64,000 nt of DNA from Chromobacterium sp. IIBBL 290-4 (GCF_024207115.1 NZ_CP100128.1:3224001-3288000); one strand, 5' to 3'. Counted from the first letter of the stretch, positions 1 through 8,396 are shown. Notes: a model not told the origin generated them from the letters alone. Program-made: numbers and translations.

Positions 1-185
1 GCGATGTCGGCGGCGGTGATCACTTGCACCGGGTTGGATTTGGCTTTGGAGCTGGCGCGGATATTGCTGCCGGTGATGGTGACGCGCTCCAGCGAATTGT
101 CGAGATTGTCGGTGTTGTCGGCGGCCAGGGCGGCGATAGGCAAAGCGGCGCCCAGCCCGGCTAGCAGCAGGGTGTGTTTGATCAT
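1..185 (-). CDS. TonB-dependent outer-membrane receptor, N-terminus only (cut by window start)
   Basis: Only the first ~61 residues are inside the window. They show a signal peptide ending around LAALAA, then an N-terminal stretch containing VTITGSNIR and later NPVQVITAADI. This is the usual start of the plug domain in TonB-dependent receptors of the TIGR-type 'VTGSxIR' class. These proteins take up siderophores, carbohydrates or other large substrates across the outer membrane. The ATG at 185 is the first good start, preceded by a weak purine-rich ribosome site. The substrate cannot be told from this fragment. Confidence 0.75.
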   Translation of the reverse strand, partial: MIKHTLLLAGLGAALPIAALAADNTDNLDNSLERVTITGSNIRASSKAKSNPVQVITAADI

Positions 186-298
186 CACGGAACTTTCTAA
201 TGGTTATCGGCTAAGGCGTGATCCGGCCTGGCGGTCTCTAAGTGAGCCAGGCAGGAGGCGACAGCGTGGTCTGTTTAGGCGGATTGCTCTTTGCATGC

Positions 299-328
299 TG
301 TATACAAAATACATAACAAGGTGAGCAA
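299..328 (-). promoter_or_regulatory. Possible sigma-70 promoter for the TonB receptor gene
   Basis: On the minus strand TTGCTC is followed after 18 bp by TATACA, in an AT-rich patch about 110 bp upstream of the receptor start. No Fur-box-like 19-mer is evident. A 15-bp palindrome (CGATTTT-C-AAAATCG) lies further upstream at 390-404 and could be an operator or chance. The rest of 186-458 holds no supported gene. Confidence 0.35.
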
Positions 329-458
329 AATGTACCTATGCGAACGGATTATGTGAAATGAAAGATTTTTCTGAGCTAATTCGATCTGGCGATTTTCAAA
401 ATCGAAAAGCATCGGGCGGGGCGGGCCGCGCGGAACGCGCAGCGCCGCGGGGAGAGGC

Positions 459-719
459 TCAGTGTCCGGGACGCAGCGCTTCCATTTGCTGGCGCTGGGT
501 TTCCATGCAGCTTTTCAAGGCTTGCGGGTTTTGCGCGCCCTGAATGCAGCTGATGGAGTTTTGCAGGATCTGGATGTGTTGATTGTGCAGCTGCAGCAGT
601 TTGGCTTTCATTTCGGCGAAACGGGCTTCGCCTTGCTGGCGGCCATGCGGGGCGGAGGCTTGCGGCGCGGCGCCGGCCCATAGCGGGGCCAGCAGCAGCA
701 AGCAGTAAATCCTTTTCAT
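459..719 (-). CDS. Small secreted protein of unknown function, downstream of flgA
   Basis: This 86-residue product has a cleavable signal peptide (MKRIYCLLLLAPLWAGAAPQ) followed by a hydrophilic, mostly helical region rich in Gln, Lys and Leu. The mature part carries two cysteines 13 residues apart (SC...SC), which could form a disulfide in the periplasm. The ATG at 719 has an AGGAG ribosome site; an in-frame start further upstream lacks one. It lies 56 bp after flgA on the same strand, so co-transcription is likely. I do not recognise a family. It is not FlgM or FlgN, which lack signal peptides. Confidence 0.65.
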   Translation of the reverse strand: MKRIYCLLLLAPLWAGAAPQASAPHGRQQGEARFAEMKAKLLQLHNQHIQILQNSISCIQGAQNPQALKSCMETQRQQMEALRPGH

Positions 720-775
720 CGTGGGCTCCTGGTTGGGGATGCCCCTTTGGTATACATCAGCCCCGCCTTGGCCGC

Positions 776-1468
776 TCACTCCAGCGCCATCACCTGGCCT
801 TCCGCCTCCACTTTGCTGCTGATGATCTTGCCGCTGGACTGGTTGCGCACCTTGATGGTTTCTCCTTGCTGGCCATTGGCCATCGCCTCGCCGGCGGCGC
901 TGACTTCAATGCCGCTCTGGCGCGCGATGATGCGCACTTCGTCGCCGCGCTTCACCAGCAGCGGCGCTTGCAGCTGTTTTTTGCGCAGGGTTTGGCCTTG
1001 CTTGATGGCGGCGCGCGGGCTCAAGCCCGCGGGCGGCGCGCCGTGGCCGAACAGATCGGCGGCGTCGCTGACGGGGCGCTGCGCCCAGGCGATGTCGTCC
1101 GCGGACAGCGTTTCACCCGATTGCAGATCGCGGTTGGCGACAGCGACGCGCGCCGAAACCGTCGCGCGCGCGATGAAGCTGCCGCGCCAGCCGTTAGATG
1201 GGCATACGGCGTCGATGCGCATGCGGCTGAAACCGCGGCTGTCCATCGCCTCGGTCTGCCAGCCCGCGCAATTGGGAAGGTTGGCGGGGGCGATCATCTG
1301 CAGTTGAACGACGGGCTGGTCCAGCCCGGCCGCGCGCAGCTTGTCCTGAATGATTTGCTCCGCTTGCTTGCGCGCCGATTGCTCGGCGGAGAGGGGGGCG
1401 GCGGCCTGCGACGATGCGGAAAGCAGGGTCAGGACCAAGGATAAAACTGAAAGTGTGAATTTTGCCAT
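776..1468 (-). CDS. flgA: FlgA, P-ring assembly chaperone
   Basis: 230 residues, normal for FlgA. A signal peptide (residues 1-23, ending SQAAA) directs it to the periplasm, where FlgA assists polymerisation of FlgI into the P ring. The SAF-type beta-clip domain is visible from about residue 105 (RVAVANRDLQSGETLSADDI) through the conserved AIKQGQTLRKKQL and RGDEVRIIARQSGIEVSA segments to the C-terminal KVRNQSSGKII motif. It is transcribed divergently from flgB, the usual arrangement, with a 123-bp shared control region. Confidence 0.93.
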   Translation of the reverse strand: MAKFTLSVLSLVLTLLSASSQAAAPLSAEQSARKQAEQIIQDKLRAAGLDQPVVQLQMIAPANLPNCAGWQTEAMDSRGFSRMRIDAVCPSNGWRGSFIARATVSARVAVANRDLQSGETLSADDIAWAQRPVSDAADLFGHGAPPAGLSPRAAIKQGQTLRKKQLQAPLLVKRGDEVRIIARQSGIEVSAAGEAMANGQQGETIKVRNQSSGKIISSKVEAEGQVMALE

Positions 1469-1488
1469 GCCAGTGCGCTTGGTAATTA

Positions 1489-1504
1489 TTGCCTATACGG
1501 TGCC
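1489..1504 (-). promoter_or_regulatory. Sigma-54-like promoter for flgA
   Basis: The minus strand reads GGCACCGTATAGGCAA, giving GG-N10-GC with the conserved GGCAC of the -24 element and GCAA at -12. The start of transcription would fall about 10-12 bp before the flgA ATG. RpoN control of flagellar genes is common in polar-flagellated Proteobacteria. The TT before GC is replaced by AG, so this is a candidate only. Confidence 0.35.
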
Positions 1505-1512
1505 GGGTTCGC
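1499..1512 (+). promoter_or_regulatory. Weak sigma-54-like element toward flgB
   Basis: GG-TGCCGGGTTC-GC has the correct GG-N10-GC spacing on the plus strand and overlaps the flgA element on the other strand. Match to the -24/-12 consensus outside the invariant dinucleotides is poor. The 5' leader to flgB would be about 70 nt. Confidence 0.2.
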
Positions 1513-1591
1513 TTATTAGTATCGCTTTCCAATGAATTGGGCATTTCCAATAAAAGCTTGTGCATGGTAGTGAAGCGATAGGGACTAGGCA

Positions 1592-1951
1592 ATGGGCATG
1601 CATCTTGACAAGGCCCTGAGCATCCACCCGGAAGCCTTGCGGCTGCGGGCGGAGCGAACCCGGATTTTGGCGTCCAACATCGCCAATGAAAACACCCCGG
1701 GTTATCAGGCGCGAGACATCGATTTCAAGGCGGCGCTGGCATCGGCGGCCGCCGATTCGCCGTTGGCGCTCGACGACGGCGGCGGCGATCTGCTGTACCG
1801 CCTGCCCAATCACCCCTCCCGCGACGGCAATACCGTGGAGATCGGGGTGGAGCAGGGCGAGTTTTCGCAAAACGTTTCCGAATTCCAGACCAGCCTCACC
1901 TTCATCAATATGAAGCTGCACGGCCTGGCCAAAGTCATCGCGGGGCAATAA
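1592..1951 (+). CDS. flgB: FlgB, flagellar proximal rod protein
   Basis: 119 residues, a little shorter than the usual ~135. It carries the rod/hook N-terminal signature (ILASNIANENTPGYQARDI) and the C-terminal coiled segment (FQTSLTFINMKLHGLAKVI) that packs into the rod. FlgB is exported by the flagellar type III system and forms the proximal rod with FlgC and FlgF. A second ATG two codons downstream is an alternative start. It is the first gene of the plus-strand flg operon and is followed 3 bp later by flgC. Confidence 0.95.
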   Translation: MGMHLDKALSIHPEALRLRAERTRILASNIANENTPGYQARDIDFKAALASAAADSPLALDDGGGDLLYRLPNHPSRDGNTVEIGVEQGEFSQNVSEFQTSLTFINMKLHGLAKVIAGQ

Positions 1952-1954
1952 GCC

Positions 1955-2359
1955 ATGTCATTCCGGGATATTTCGCGCATCGCCGGCTCGGCGATGACGG
2001 CGCAGACCGTGCGCCTCAATACCGTGGCCAGCAATCTGGCCAACGCCGACACCTCGGCCGGCAGCGAACAGACGGCGTTTCACGGCCGCAAGCCGGTGTT
2101 CTCCAGCCAGATGATGGGCGAGGGCATGGGCGTGCAGGTGCTGGATGTGGTGCAGAACCAGGAGCCGGTGCGCAAGGCGCACGAGCCGGGCAATCCGCAG
2201 GCCGACGCCGACGGCAATGTGTTCTACAGCAATGTCAACGCGGTGGAAGAAATGACCGACATGCTGTCGGCCAGCCGCGCCTTTCAGACCAATGTCGAGG
2301 TGCTGTCGCGCGTCAAAACCATGCAGCAGGACTTGCTGAAGCTGGGAGACAACGCATGA
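1955..2359 (+). CDS. flgC: FlgC, flagellar proximal rod protein
   Basis: 134 residues, standard length. The N-terminus has the rod motif in the form TVASNLANADTSAGSE. The C-terminus (NAVEEMTDMLSASRAFQTNV) is the classic FlgC/FlgG helical tail. It is exported through the flagellar type III apparatus and assembles in the proximal rod. The stop overlaps the flgD start by 4 bp (ATGA), indicating translational coupling. Confidence 0.96.
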   Translation: MSFRDISRIAGSAMTAQTVRLNTVASNLANADTSAGSEQTAFHGRKPVFSSQMMGEGMGVQVLDVVQNQEPVRKAHEPGNPQADADGNVFYSNVNAVEEMTDMLSASRAFQTNVEVLSRVKTMQQDLLKLGDNA

Positions 2360-3042
2360 GCGTGGCACAAGCGCAGGCCCGGTCGTTCAGCGCCCAATCG
2401 CAAAATCAAAACGCTGCGGACGCGCCTGTGGCCGCCGCCGCCGCCGCGGATAAGAAGGACGCGCCCAGCGACATGTTCATGACGCTGCTGCTGGCGCAGA
2501 TCCGCAATCAGAACCCGCTCGATCCCGCCGACCCGGCCCAGTTTGTGACCCAGCTGGCGCAGATGAGCCAGATGCAGAACGGCCAGGAAATGCTCAAGCA
2601 GCTGCAAAGCCAGGGCAATCTGCTGCGCGAGCTGCAAGGCGCGTCGCTGGGCGCGCAGGTGGGCAAGCCGGTGCTGGTGCAAACCGACCGCATCCGCAGC
2701 GACGGCCAGGGCGAGCTGTCCGGCCGCGTCACCCTGGCGGGCGAAGAGAAAGCGACCACGCTGACGCTGATCGACGCCGCGGGGCAGCGCACCCGCATCG
2801 ATCTGGGCAAGCGCGCCTCGGGCGGCAGCGACTTCAAGATCAAGCTGGCCGACTACCATCTCGCCGCCGGCGATTACCAGCTCGAATTCAGCACCGATTC
2901 CGGCCAAAAAGGCTTGCTGGAGCTGAAGGCCGCGGTCAGCGGCATTCGCCTGCCGGTGCAGGGCGGCGAGCCGGTGCTGAGCCTGGCCGGTTTGGGGGAC
3001 TTCCCCGCTTCCTCGATTTCCGCGCTGCTGCAAGCAGCTTAA
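2356..3042 (+). CDS. flgD: FlgD, hook-capping (hook scaffolding) protein
   Basis: 228 residues. The N-terminal FlgD signature is clear: MFMTLLLAQIRNQNPLDP followed by FVTQLAQMSQMQNGQEML. The C-terminal half is the beta-rich Tudor/Ig-like part (GQVGKPVLV-like start, then LADYHLAAGDYQLEF). The last ~50 residues look like an additional Gly-rich tail. FlgD caps the growing hook and is released on completion. The start overlaps the flgC stop. Confidence 0.95.
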   Translation: MSVAQAQARSFSAQSQNQNAADAPVAAAAAADKKDAPSDMFMTLLLAQIRNQNPLDPADPAQFVTQLAQMSQMQNGQEMLKQLQSQGNLLRELQGASLGAQVGKPVLVQTDRIRSDGQGELSGRVTLAGEEKATTLTLIDAAGQRTRIDLGKRASGGSDFKIKLADYHLAAGDYQLEFSTDSGQKGLLELKAAVSGIRLPVQGGEPVLSLAGLGDFPASSISALLQAA

Positions 3043-3064
3043 TGATTCCGTACGGAGAGCTTTG

Positions 3065-4246
3065 ATGAGTTTCGAAATCGCCTTGTCCGGCATTAACGCG
3101 GTCAACAGCCAATTGGGCAGCATAAGCGACAATATCGCCAACTCCGGCACCCACGGCTTCAAGTCCGGCCGGGTGACCTTCGCTTCCGCCTATGCCGGCA
3201 GCCAGGCCATGGGCGTCAGCGCCAATGCCAATAGCCAGAGCATGGGCCGCAGCGGCGGCGTGGTGAATACCGGCCGCGCGCTGGACGCCGCCATCGACGG
3301 CAAGGGCTTTTTCGCCACTCGCAGCCCGGCCGGCATGATCAGCTATACCCGCGTCGGCATTTTCAATACCGACAAAGACGGCTATCTGGTGAACGACCAC
3401 GACGGCCGCGTGCTCGGTTACGCCCGCAATGAAAACGGCGCTTTGGGCGCCTTGGGCGATATCCAGATTCCAACCGGCAACATCCCGGCCAAGCCGACCG
3501 ACCAGCTGCAATACACCGGCAATATGTCGGCCGGCTGGACAACCCAGACCGCGGCTTTCGACAAGAATCTGGCCCAGACTTTCAATCACTCCAACGTCTC
3601 CACGGTGTTCGACTCGCTGGGCAACAAACACAGCCTGACGCAGTATTTCTGCAAGAGCGCGGACAGCACGGTGACGGTGCATTACACGCTGGACGGCAAC
3701 AGTCTGGCGACGACGACCGACCTCAAGTTCGACGCCAATGGCAAGCTGACCCAGCCGGCCGCGGCGGTCAATCTGGATTTGGGCACGCCCGGCGGCGCTT
3801 CGCCGTTGAAGCTGGCGCTGGACTATGCAGGCACCACCCAGTTCGCCGGCGAGGCCAGCACCAGCCGCAACGCCGGCAACGGCTATCCGCCCGGCGTGCG
3901 CACCGGCGTCAGCCTGGGCGAGAAGGGCGAAGTCATCGTCAGCTACAGCAATGACCAAAAACAAGTGGTGGCGCAGCTCGCCATCGCCAACTTCGCCAAT
4001 GAGAACGGCCTGTCGGCGATGTCGCAGACCAGCTGGCAGGAAACCGGCGAGTCCGGCACGCCGTTGTTTTCGGTGGCCGGCAGCAGCATGGCCGGCAAGC
4101 TGGTGACATCGTCCCTGGAGCAATCCAACGTCGACATGACTTCGGAGCTGGTCAACCTGATGACGGCGCAGCGCAACTATCAGGCCAACACCAAGGTCAT
4201 TTCCGCCGAAAACCAGGCGATGCAAGCCTTGATGCAGGCGGTGTAA
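3065..4246 (+). CDS. flgE: FlgE, flagellar hook protein
   Basis: 393 residues from the ATG at 3065; a TTG directly before it is less likely because GGAGAGC sits at good distance from the ATG. The N-terminal D0 motif (SISDNIANSGTHGFKSGRVTF) and the C-terminal D0 helix (MTSELVNLMTAQRNYQANTK) are both intact, with the FlgE-specific middle domain between. The length matches a simple hook protein without large extra domains. It lies between the hook cap gene and the distal rod genes as in most flg operons. Confidence 0.96.
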   Translation: MSFEIALSGINAVNSQLGSISDNIANSGTHGFKSGRVTFASAYAGSQAMGVSANANSQSMGRSGGVVNTGRALDAAIDGKGFFATRSPAGMISYTRVGIFNTDKDGYLVNDHDGRVLGYARNENGALGALGDIQIPTGNIPAKPTDQLQYTGNMSAGWTTQTAAFDKNLAQTFNHSNVSTVFDSLGNKHSLTQYFCKSADSTVTVHYTLDGNSLATTTDLKFDANGKLTQPAAAVNLDLGTPGGASPLKLALDYAGTTQFAGEASTSRNAGNGYPPGVRTGVSLGEKGEVIVSYSNDQKQVVAQLAIANFANENGLSAMSQTSWQETGESGTPLFSVAGSSMAGKLVTSSLEQSNVDMTSELVNLMTAQRNYQANTKVISAENQAMQALMQAV

Positions 4247-4250
4247 GGCG

Positions 4251-4982
4251 ATGGACGCGCTGATCTATACCGCGATGAGCGGCGCCGACCGTCTGCTCAA
4301 ATCGCAGCAGATTCACGCCAACAACCTGGCCAATGCCGAAACCGGCGGCTTCCGCGCCGACATCGACGCCGCCGTCAGCCAGCAGGTGCCGGGCTACGGC
4401 TACGACGCGCGCTTGCTGAGCAAGAACGCGCCGACGGTGCTGGACACCCGCAACGGCACCGTGGTGGAAACCGGCCGCGAGCTGGATGTCGCGCTGCAGG
4501 GCGACGGTTTTCTCGCCATCGCCGCGCCGGACGGTTCCGAGGCCTATACCCGCTCCGGCGCCATGACCGTGGCCGCCGACGGCACGCTGACGGTCAACAA
4601 CCACCCGGTGCTGGGCGACGGCGGCCCCATCCGCCTGCCCGAGGGCTATCTCAAAGTGGCGCTGGCGGCCGACGGCATGGTGTCGGTGCTCAATCCCGGC
4701 GATGTCGAAATGCAGCAGGTGGACAAGCTCAAGCTGGTGAAGCCCGACGCGCGCGAACTGGCCAAGAGCCCCGAGGGGCTGATCGTGGCCCGCCAGGGCG
4801 GCAGCCTGGCGGCCGACGACAGCGTGCGGGTGCAAAGCGGCCATCTGGAGCGCAGCAATGTCTCTGCGGTGGAGGAGATGGTGTCGGTGATGGCGCTCAA
4901 CCGCAATTTTGAAATGCAGATGAAACTGTTCAACGCCGCCAGCGATATGAACGAGGCGGGCAACCGCCTGGTGCGCGGCTGA
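4251..4982 (+). CDS. flgF: FlgF, flagellar proximal rod protein
   Basis: 243 residues, normal for FlgF. The start MDALIYTAMSGADRLLKSQQ, the rod motif HANNLANAETGGFRADIDA and the C-terminal SNVSAVEEMVSVMALNRNFE identify it within the FlgE/F/G family. FlgF is a rod subunit exported by the flagellar type III system. The gap to flgE is 4 bp and to flgG 12 bp. Confidence 0.95.
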   Translation: MDALIYTAMSGADRLLKSQQIHANNLANAETGGFRADIDAAVSQQVPGYGYDARLLSKNAPTVLDTRNGTVVETGRELDVALQGDGFLAIAAPDGSEAYTRSGAMTVAADGTLTVNNHPVLGDGGPIRLPEGYLKVALAADGMVSVLNPGDVEMQQVDKLKLVKPDARELAKSPEGLIVARQGGSLAADDSVRVQSGHLERSNVSAVEEMVSVMALNRNFEMQMKLFNAASDMNEAGNRLVRG

Positions 4983-4994
4983 TAGGGGAATTCG

Positions 4995-5783
4995 ATGAAT
5001 CCGGCTCTGTGGATCAGCAAAACCGGCATTCAGGCGCAAGACGCGCGCCTGACGGCCATCGCCAACAACCTGGCCAACGTCAACACCACCGGCTTCAAGC
5101 GCGACCGCATGGTGTTCGAGGACTTGTTCTACCAAGTGGACAAGCAGCCAGGCAGCAAGGTGGACGACAATAATGTTTCGCCGTCCGGCGTGCAGCTGGG
5201 CAACGGCACCCGGCTGGTGGGCAGCCAGAAGGTGTTCACCGAGGGCAATCTCACCACTACCGGCCAGTCGCTGGACCTGGCCATTGTCGGCCAGGGCTTT
5301 CTGCAAGTGAAAATGAGCAACGGCGAAACCGGTTACACCCGCGCCGGCCAGTTGCAGCCGGGCCCCAACGGCCAGCTGGTCAACGCCCAGGGCCTGCCGC
5401 TGGAGCCGGAAATCACCATTCCGCCCACTGCGACCAAGGTCTCCATCAGCGAAACCGGCGTGGTGTCGGTGACCGAGAGCGGCGGCGGCGCGCCCACCAC
5501 TATCGGGCAGATCACCTTGGCCAACTTCATCAACCCCACCGGCTTGCTGGCGCTGGGCGACAACCTGTTCCAGGAAACCGCCGCCAGCGGCAACCCCACT
5601 ACCGGCAATCCGGGCAGCGACGCGCTGGGCAAGCTCAAGCAGGGCAGCCTGGAAGGCTCCAATGTGCAGGTGGTGGAAGAAATGGTGGACATGATCGCGG
5701 CGCAGCGCACTTACGAGATGAACACCAAGGTGCTGACCGCGGCCGACAATATGCTGCAGCAGCTGGGCCAGTCGGTGCGATGA
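4995..5783 (+). CDS. flgG: FlgG, flagellar distal rod protein
   Basis: 262 residues, close to the invariant FlgG length of ~260. Diagnostic segments are the N-terminal ALWISKTGIQAQDARLTAI, the motif NNLANVNTTGFKRDRMVFED and the C-terminal SNVQVVEEMVDMIAAQRTYE. FlgG polymerises into the distal rod through the P and L rings. Its stop overlaps the flgH start by 4 bp. Confidence 0.97.
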   Translation: MNPALWISKTGIQAQDARLTAIANNLANVNTTGFKRDRMVFEDLFYQVDKQPGSKVDDNNVSPSGVQLGNGTRLVGSQKVFTEGNLTTTGQSLDLAIVGQGFLQVKMSNGETGYTRAGQLQPGPNGQLVNAQGLPLEPEITIPPTATKVSISETGVVSVTESGGGAPTTIGQITLANFINPTGLLALGDNLFQETAASGNPTTGNPGSDALGKLKQGSLEGSNVQVVEEMVDMIAAQRTYEMNTKVLTAADNMLQQLGQSVR

Positions 5784-6433
5784 GCGCGGCCAAGCTTCTT
5801 CCTGCGCTGGCTTTGTTGGCGGCGGGCTGCGCCCAGATCCAGCCCCCTGCGCCGGAGCCGGACCCGCTGCCGGAACTGATGCAGCAGCAAAGCCAGGCGC
5901 CGCGCGGCGGCGGCGTGTTCACGCCGGCCGGCGTGCAGGCGCTGACTTCGGACAGCCGCGCCTTCCGTCCCGGCGATATTTTGACGGTGACGCTGGAAGA
6001 AACCACCCAGGCCAGCAAGCAGGCCGGCACCAGCTTCGGCAAGAAGGCCGGTGCCAAAGTGGCCCCGTCGCTGATCGGCAACACCACTTTCAATGCCCAG
6101 CTGGGCATAGACGCCAATCGCGACTTCAACGGCTCATCCACCTCCACCCAGCAAAACGCGCTGGCCGGCTCGCTGACCGTGGTGGTGCATCGGGTGCTGG
6201 CTAACGGCCTGCTGCAAGTGAAGGGCGAGAAGCAGCTGGCGATCAATCAGGGCGAGGAAATGCTCAAGCTCACCGGCTATGTGCGGGTGGAAGACATCGA
6301 CACCGACAATCGCGTGTCCTCGCAGCGCATCGCCAACGCGCGCATCGGCTACACCGGCAGCGGCGCGCTGGCCGACGCCAATGCCCCCGGCTGGCTGATG
6401 CGCTTTTTCAGCAGTCCATGGATGCCGTTCTAG
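5780..6433 (+). CDS. flgH: FlgH, flagellar L-ring lipoprotein
   Basis: 217 residues. The short signal peptide ends in a lipobox (LLAAGC), so the mature protein is a lipidated outer-membrane subunit of the L ring. Conserved parts include [20 protein letters not shown], the polar 'FGKKAG' stretch and the C-terminal [20 protein letters not shown] with IGYTGSGAL. Coupled to flgG by a 4-bp overlap; flgI follows after 8 bp. Confidence 0.95.
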   Translation: MSAAKLLPALALLAAGCAQIQPPAPEPDPLPELMQQQSQAPRGGGVFTPAGVQALTSDSRAFRPGDILTVTLEETTQASKQAGTSFGKKAGAKVAPSLIGNTTFNAQLGIDANRDFNGSSTSTQQNALAGSLTVVVHRVLANGLLQVKGEKQLAINQGEEMLKLTGYVRVEDIDTDNRVSSQRIANARIGYTGSGALADANAPGWLMRFFSSPWMPF

Positions 6434-6441
6434 GGTTCGCA

Positions 6442-7548
6442 ATGAGATTCAACTCGATTCAACGCTTGATCGCCGCCGCCTGCCTGGCGGTTTTGTCGTT
6501 TGCGGCCGCCGCCCAGCCGCTGCGCCAGCTGGTCAATGTGGAAGGCATACGCGACAACCAATTGATAGGCTACGGCATTGTGGTGGGTCTGGATGGCACC
6601 GGCGACAACTCGCAGGTGAAATTTTCCGGCCAGTCCGTCGCCAATATGCTCAAGCAGTTCGGCCTGAAGATGCCGGAGAAGACCGACACCCGCGTCAAGA
6701 ATGTGGCGGCGGTGATGGTCAGCGCCAGCCTGCCGCCTGGCTACAGCCGCGGCCAGACCATAGACGTGACGGTGTCGTCGCTGGGCGACGCCAAAAGCCT
6801 GCGCGGCGGCACGCTACTGCTCACCCAGCTGAAAGCGGCCAACGGCGAAGTGTACGCGTTGGCCCAGGGCAGCGTGGTGGTGGGCGGCGTCTCGGCTCAG
6901 GGCAAGAGCGGCTCCAGCGTCACCATCAACACGCCGACGGCCGGGCGCATTCCCAACGGCGGCAGCATAGAGCGCGAAATTCCCAGCGATTTCGAGCAGG
7001 GCGACAGCATACGCCTCAGCCTGCGGCGGCCCAGTTTCGAAACCGCCACCAATGTGGTGGGCGCCATCAACCGCAGCTACGGCAAGATCGCCAGCACCCG
7101 CAACGCCACCACCATCGAGGTGAGGGCGCCGCTGGACCCGACCGAGCGGGTGGCCTTTGTCGCCCGGCTGGAAAAGCTCAATGTCAGCGTCGGGCCGGAA
7201 ATTCCGCGCGTGGTGTTCAATTCGCGCACCGGCACCGTGGTGATCAGCGAAGGCGTCACCGTGCGCCCGGCGGCCGTTTCGCACGGCAGCTTGCGAGTGG
7301 TGATTTCCGAAACCTCGCAGGTCAGCCAGCCGGGGCCGTTCAGCAATGGCGATACCAAGGTGGTGCCTAACTCGAATGTGGATGTGCAGCAGGGCAAGGG
7401 CCAGATGTTCAAGTGGCCGGCCGGCGCCAGCCTGCGCGCCATCATCGACGCGGTGAACCGCACCGGCGCGTCGCCGGACGACGTGATGGCCATCTTGCAG
7501 GCGTTGGATCAGGCCGGGGCCATCGATGGCGAGTTGATTGTTATTTAA
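6442..7548 (+). CDS. flgI: FlgI, flagellar P-ring protein
   Basis: 368 residues from the ATG at 6442. This start gives a proper Sec signal peptide ([20 protein letters not shown]...AAAQP), whereas the ATG 24 bp upstream lies inside flgH and would bury it. The mature protein begins with the family hallmark [19 protein letters not shown] and has [10 protein letters not shown]. It ends with the conserved [20 protein letters not shown] helix. FlgI forms the periplasmic P ring and is chaperoned by FlgA. Confidence 0.96.
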   Translation: MRFNSIQRLIAAACLAVLSFAAAAQPLRQLVNVEGIRDNQLIGYGIVVGLDGTGDNSQVKFSGQSVANMLKQFGLKMPEKTDTRVKNVAAVMVSASLPPGYSRGQTIDVTVSSLGDAKSLRGGTLLLTQLKAANGEVYALAQGSVVVGGVSAQGKSGSSVTINTPTAGRIPNGGSIEREIPSDFEQGDSIRLSLRRPSFETATNVVGAINRSYGKIASTRNATTIEVRAPLDPTERVAFVARLEKLNVSVGPEIPRVVFNSRTGTVVISEGVTVRPAAVSHGSLRVVISETSQVSQPGPFSNGDTKVVPNSNVDVQQGKGQMFKWPAGASLRAIIDAVNRTGASPDDVMAILQALDQAGAIDGELIVI

Positions 7549-7961
7549 ATGGTCAGGCAACCCTGTCTTATTTGAAGCTACTGACTCAGGTTTGCGGGGG
7601 ATTCTAGTGAATTTTTGAGTCCGCTAGGCGGACGATATTTGAGTGCCGGGCCCGCCCGGCCGGCGGGTCAAGGGGCTGAGCGGCCAGCCCCATCGCTGAG
7701 CGAATCGAAGATTCGCACGCAGGGATGAACCCAGGCCGCCCCGCCGCGCTGCGAAACCCCGTCGCCAAAGCCATTCCCAAGGAGCCGCCGGAACTAGCGG
7801 CGCGCAAAGGTCGCGCCGCGTCGAACAACCGGCGTCTTAAAACCTTGGGATGGCTTTGGAGACGGCTTGCGCTGATGGGGATATGGCTCGTCGATATCAC
7901 TCTATTTATTTATGGCCTGTTTTCATATTTTGGATTTCAAGACTTTGACAAAGGAACTTCG
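7549..7961 (+). other. 413-bp hairpin-rich spacer between flgI and flgJ
   Basis: I see no supported gene here. The stretch holds at least five inverted repeats: 7619-7633 (GTCCGC-TAG-GCGGAC), 7645-7660 (GCCGGGC-CC-GCCCGGC), 7672-7691 (GGGGCTG-N6-CAGCCCC), 7700-7716 (GCGAATC-GAA-GATTCGC) and 7799-7817 (GGCGCG-N7-CGCGCC). None is followed by a T-run, so they are not ordinary terminators. The last 70 bp are AT-rich and could hold a promoter for flgJKL. A frame open from 7725 runs into flgJ and encodes a hydrophobic stretch, but it has no ribosome site and is probably not translated. Confidence 0.6.
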
Positions 7962-8384
7962 GTGCTGAACAACGACTTGCAGTCCCGCAACGATAGCCCG
8001 GCTTTCGAGGGCGCGGTGGCGCCGGCCAGCGCCGAATACCGCCAGAAGGCCCAGAAGGCGGCTGAGATGTTCGAGGCCCAGTTCATCCGCGAGATGTTCA
8101 AGCAGATGCGCAAAACCACGCGCGAAGTGGCGGGCGAGGACAGCGTGTTCGCCAAGTCGGTCAACGGCGACATGCTCGACCTGGCCGACGGCGCGCTGGC
8201 CGACCAGCTGGCCTCGCGGCAGACCTTCGGCATCGCGCGGGTGATCCTGAACCAGCTGCTGCCGCGCGATGGCAATATTCCCGTTAAGACGCTGGACGCC
8301 GCCGTCGCCCAAGTAGAGCAGGGGCGCGCCGCCGGACAAGGCTTGTCGGCTTTCTCCGCCCCGATGTTTCCCTTGAATAAGTGA
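7962..8384 (+). CDS. flgJ: FlgJ, single-domain rod cap protein without peptidoglycan hydrolase domain
   Basis: 140 residues from a GTG start with AAGGAA at the right distance. The FlgJ N-terminal rod-binding signature is present: KAAEMFEAQFIREMFKQMRK, then a disordered loop, then DLADGALADQLASRQTFGIA and a C-terminal helix. The glucosaminidase/muramidase domain of bifunctional beta- and gammaproteobacterial FlgJ (total ~300+ residues) is absent, and flgK starts 12 bp after the stop. The protein would cap the rod and need a separate enzyme to open the peptidoglycan. An in-frame upstream extension to 7725 is possible but unsupported. Confidence 0.88.
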   Translation: MLNNDLQSRNDSPAFEGAVAPASAEYRQKAQKAAEMFEAQFIREMFKQMRKTTREVAGEDSVFAKSVNGDMLDLADGALADQLASRQTFGIARVILNQLLPRDGNIPVKTLDAAVAQVEQGRAAGQGLSAFSAPMFPLNK

Positions 8385-8396
8385 TGACCGCCCGCC

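Noticed and set aside
6418..6441. Upstream start for FlgI
   Set aside because: It would put a charged/hydrophobic 8-residue extension before a good signal peptide and lies inside flgH.
7725..7961. In-frame N-terminal extension of FlgJ with a hydrophobic, TM-like stretch
   Set aside because: The extension crosses the hairpin-rich spacer and has no ribosome site. The GTG at 7962 with AAGGAA gives a normal rod-cap start. The hydrophobic residues come from an AT-rich probable promoter patch.
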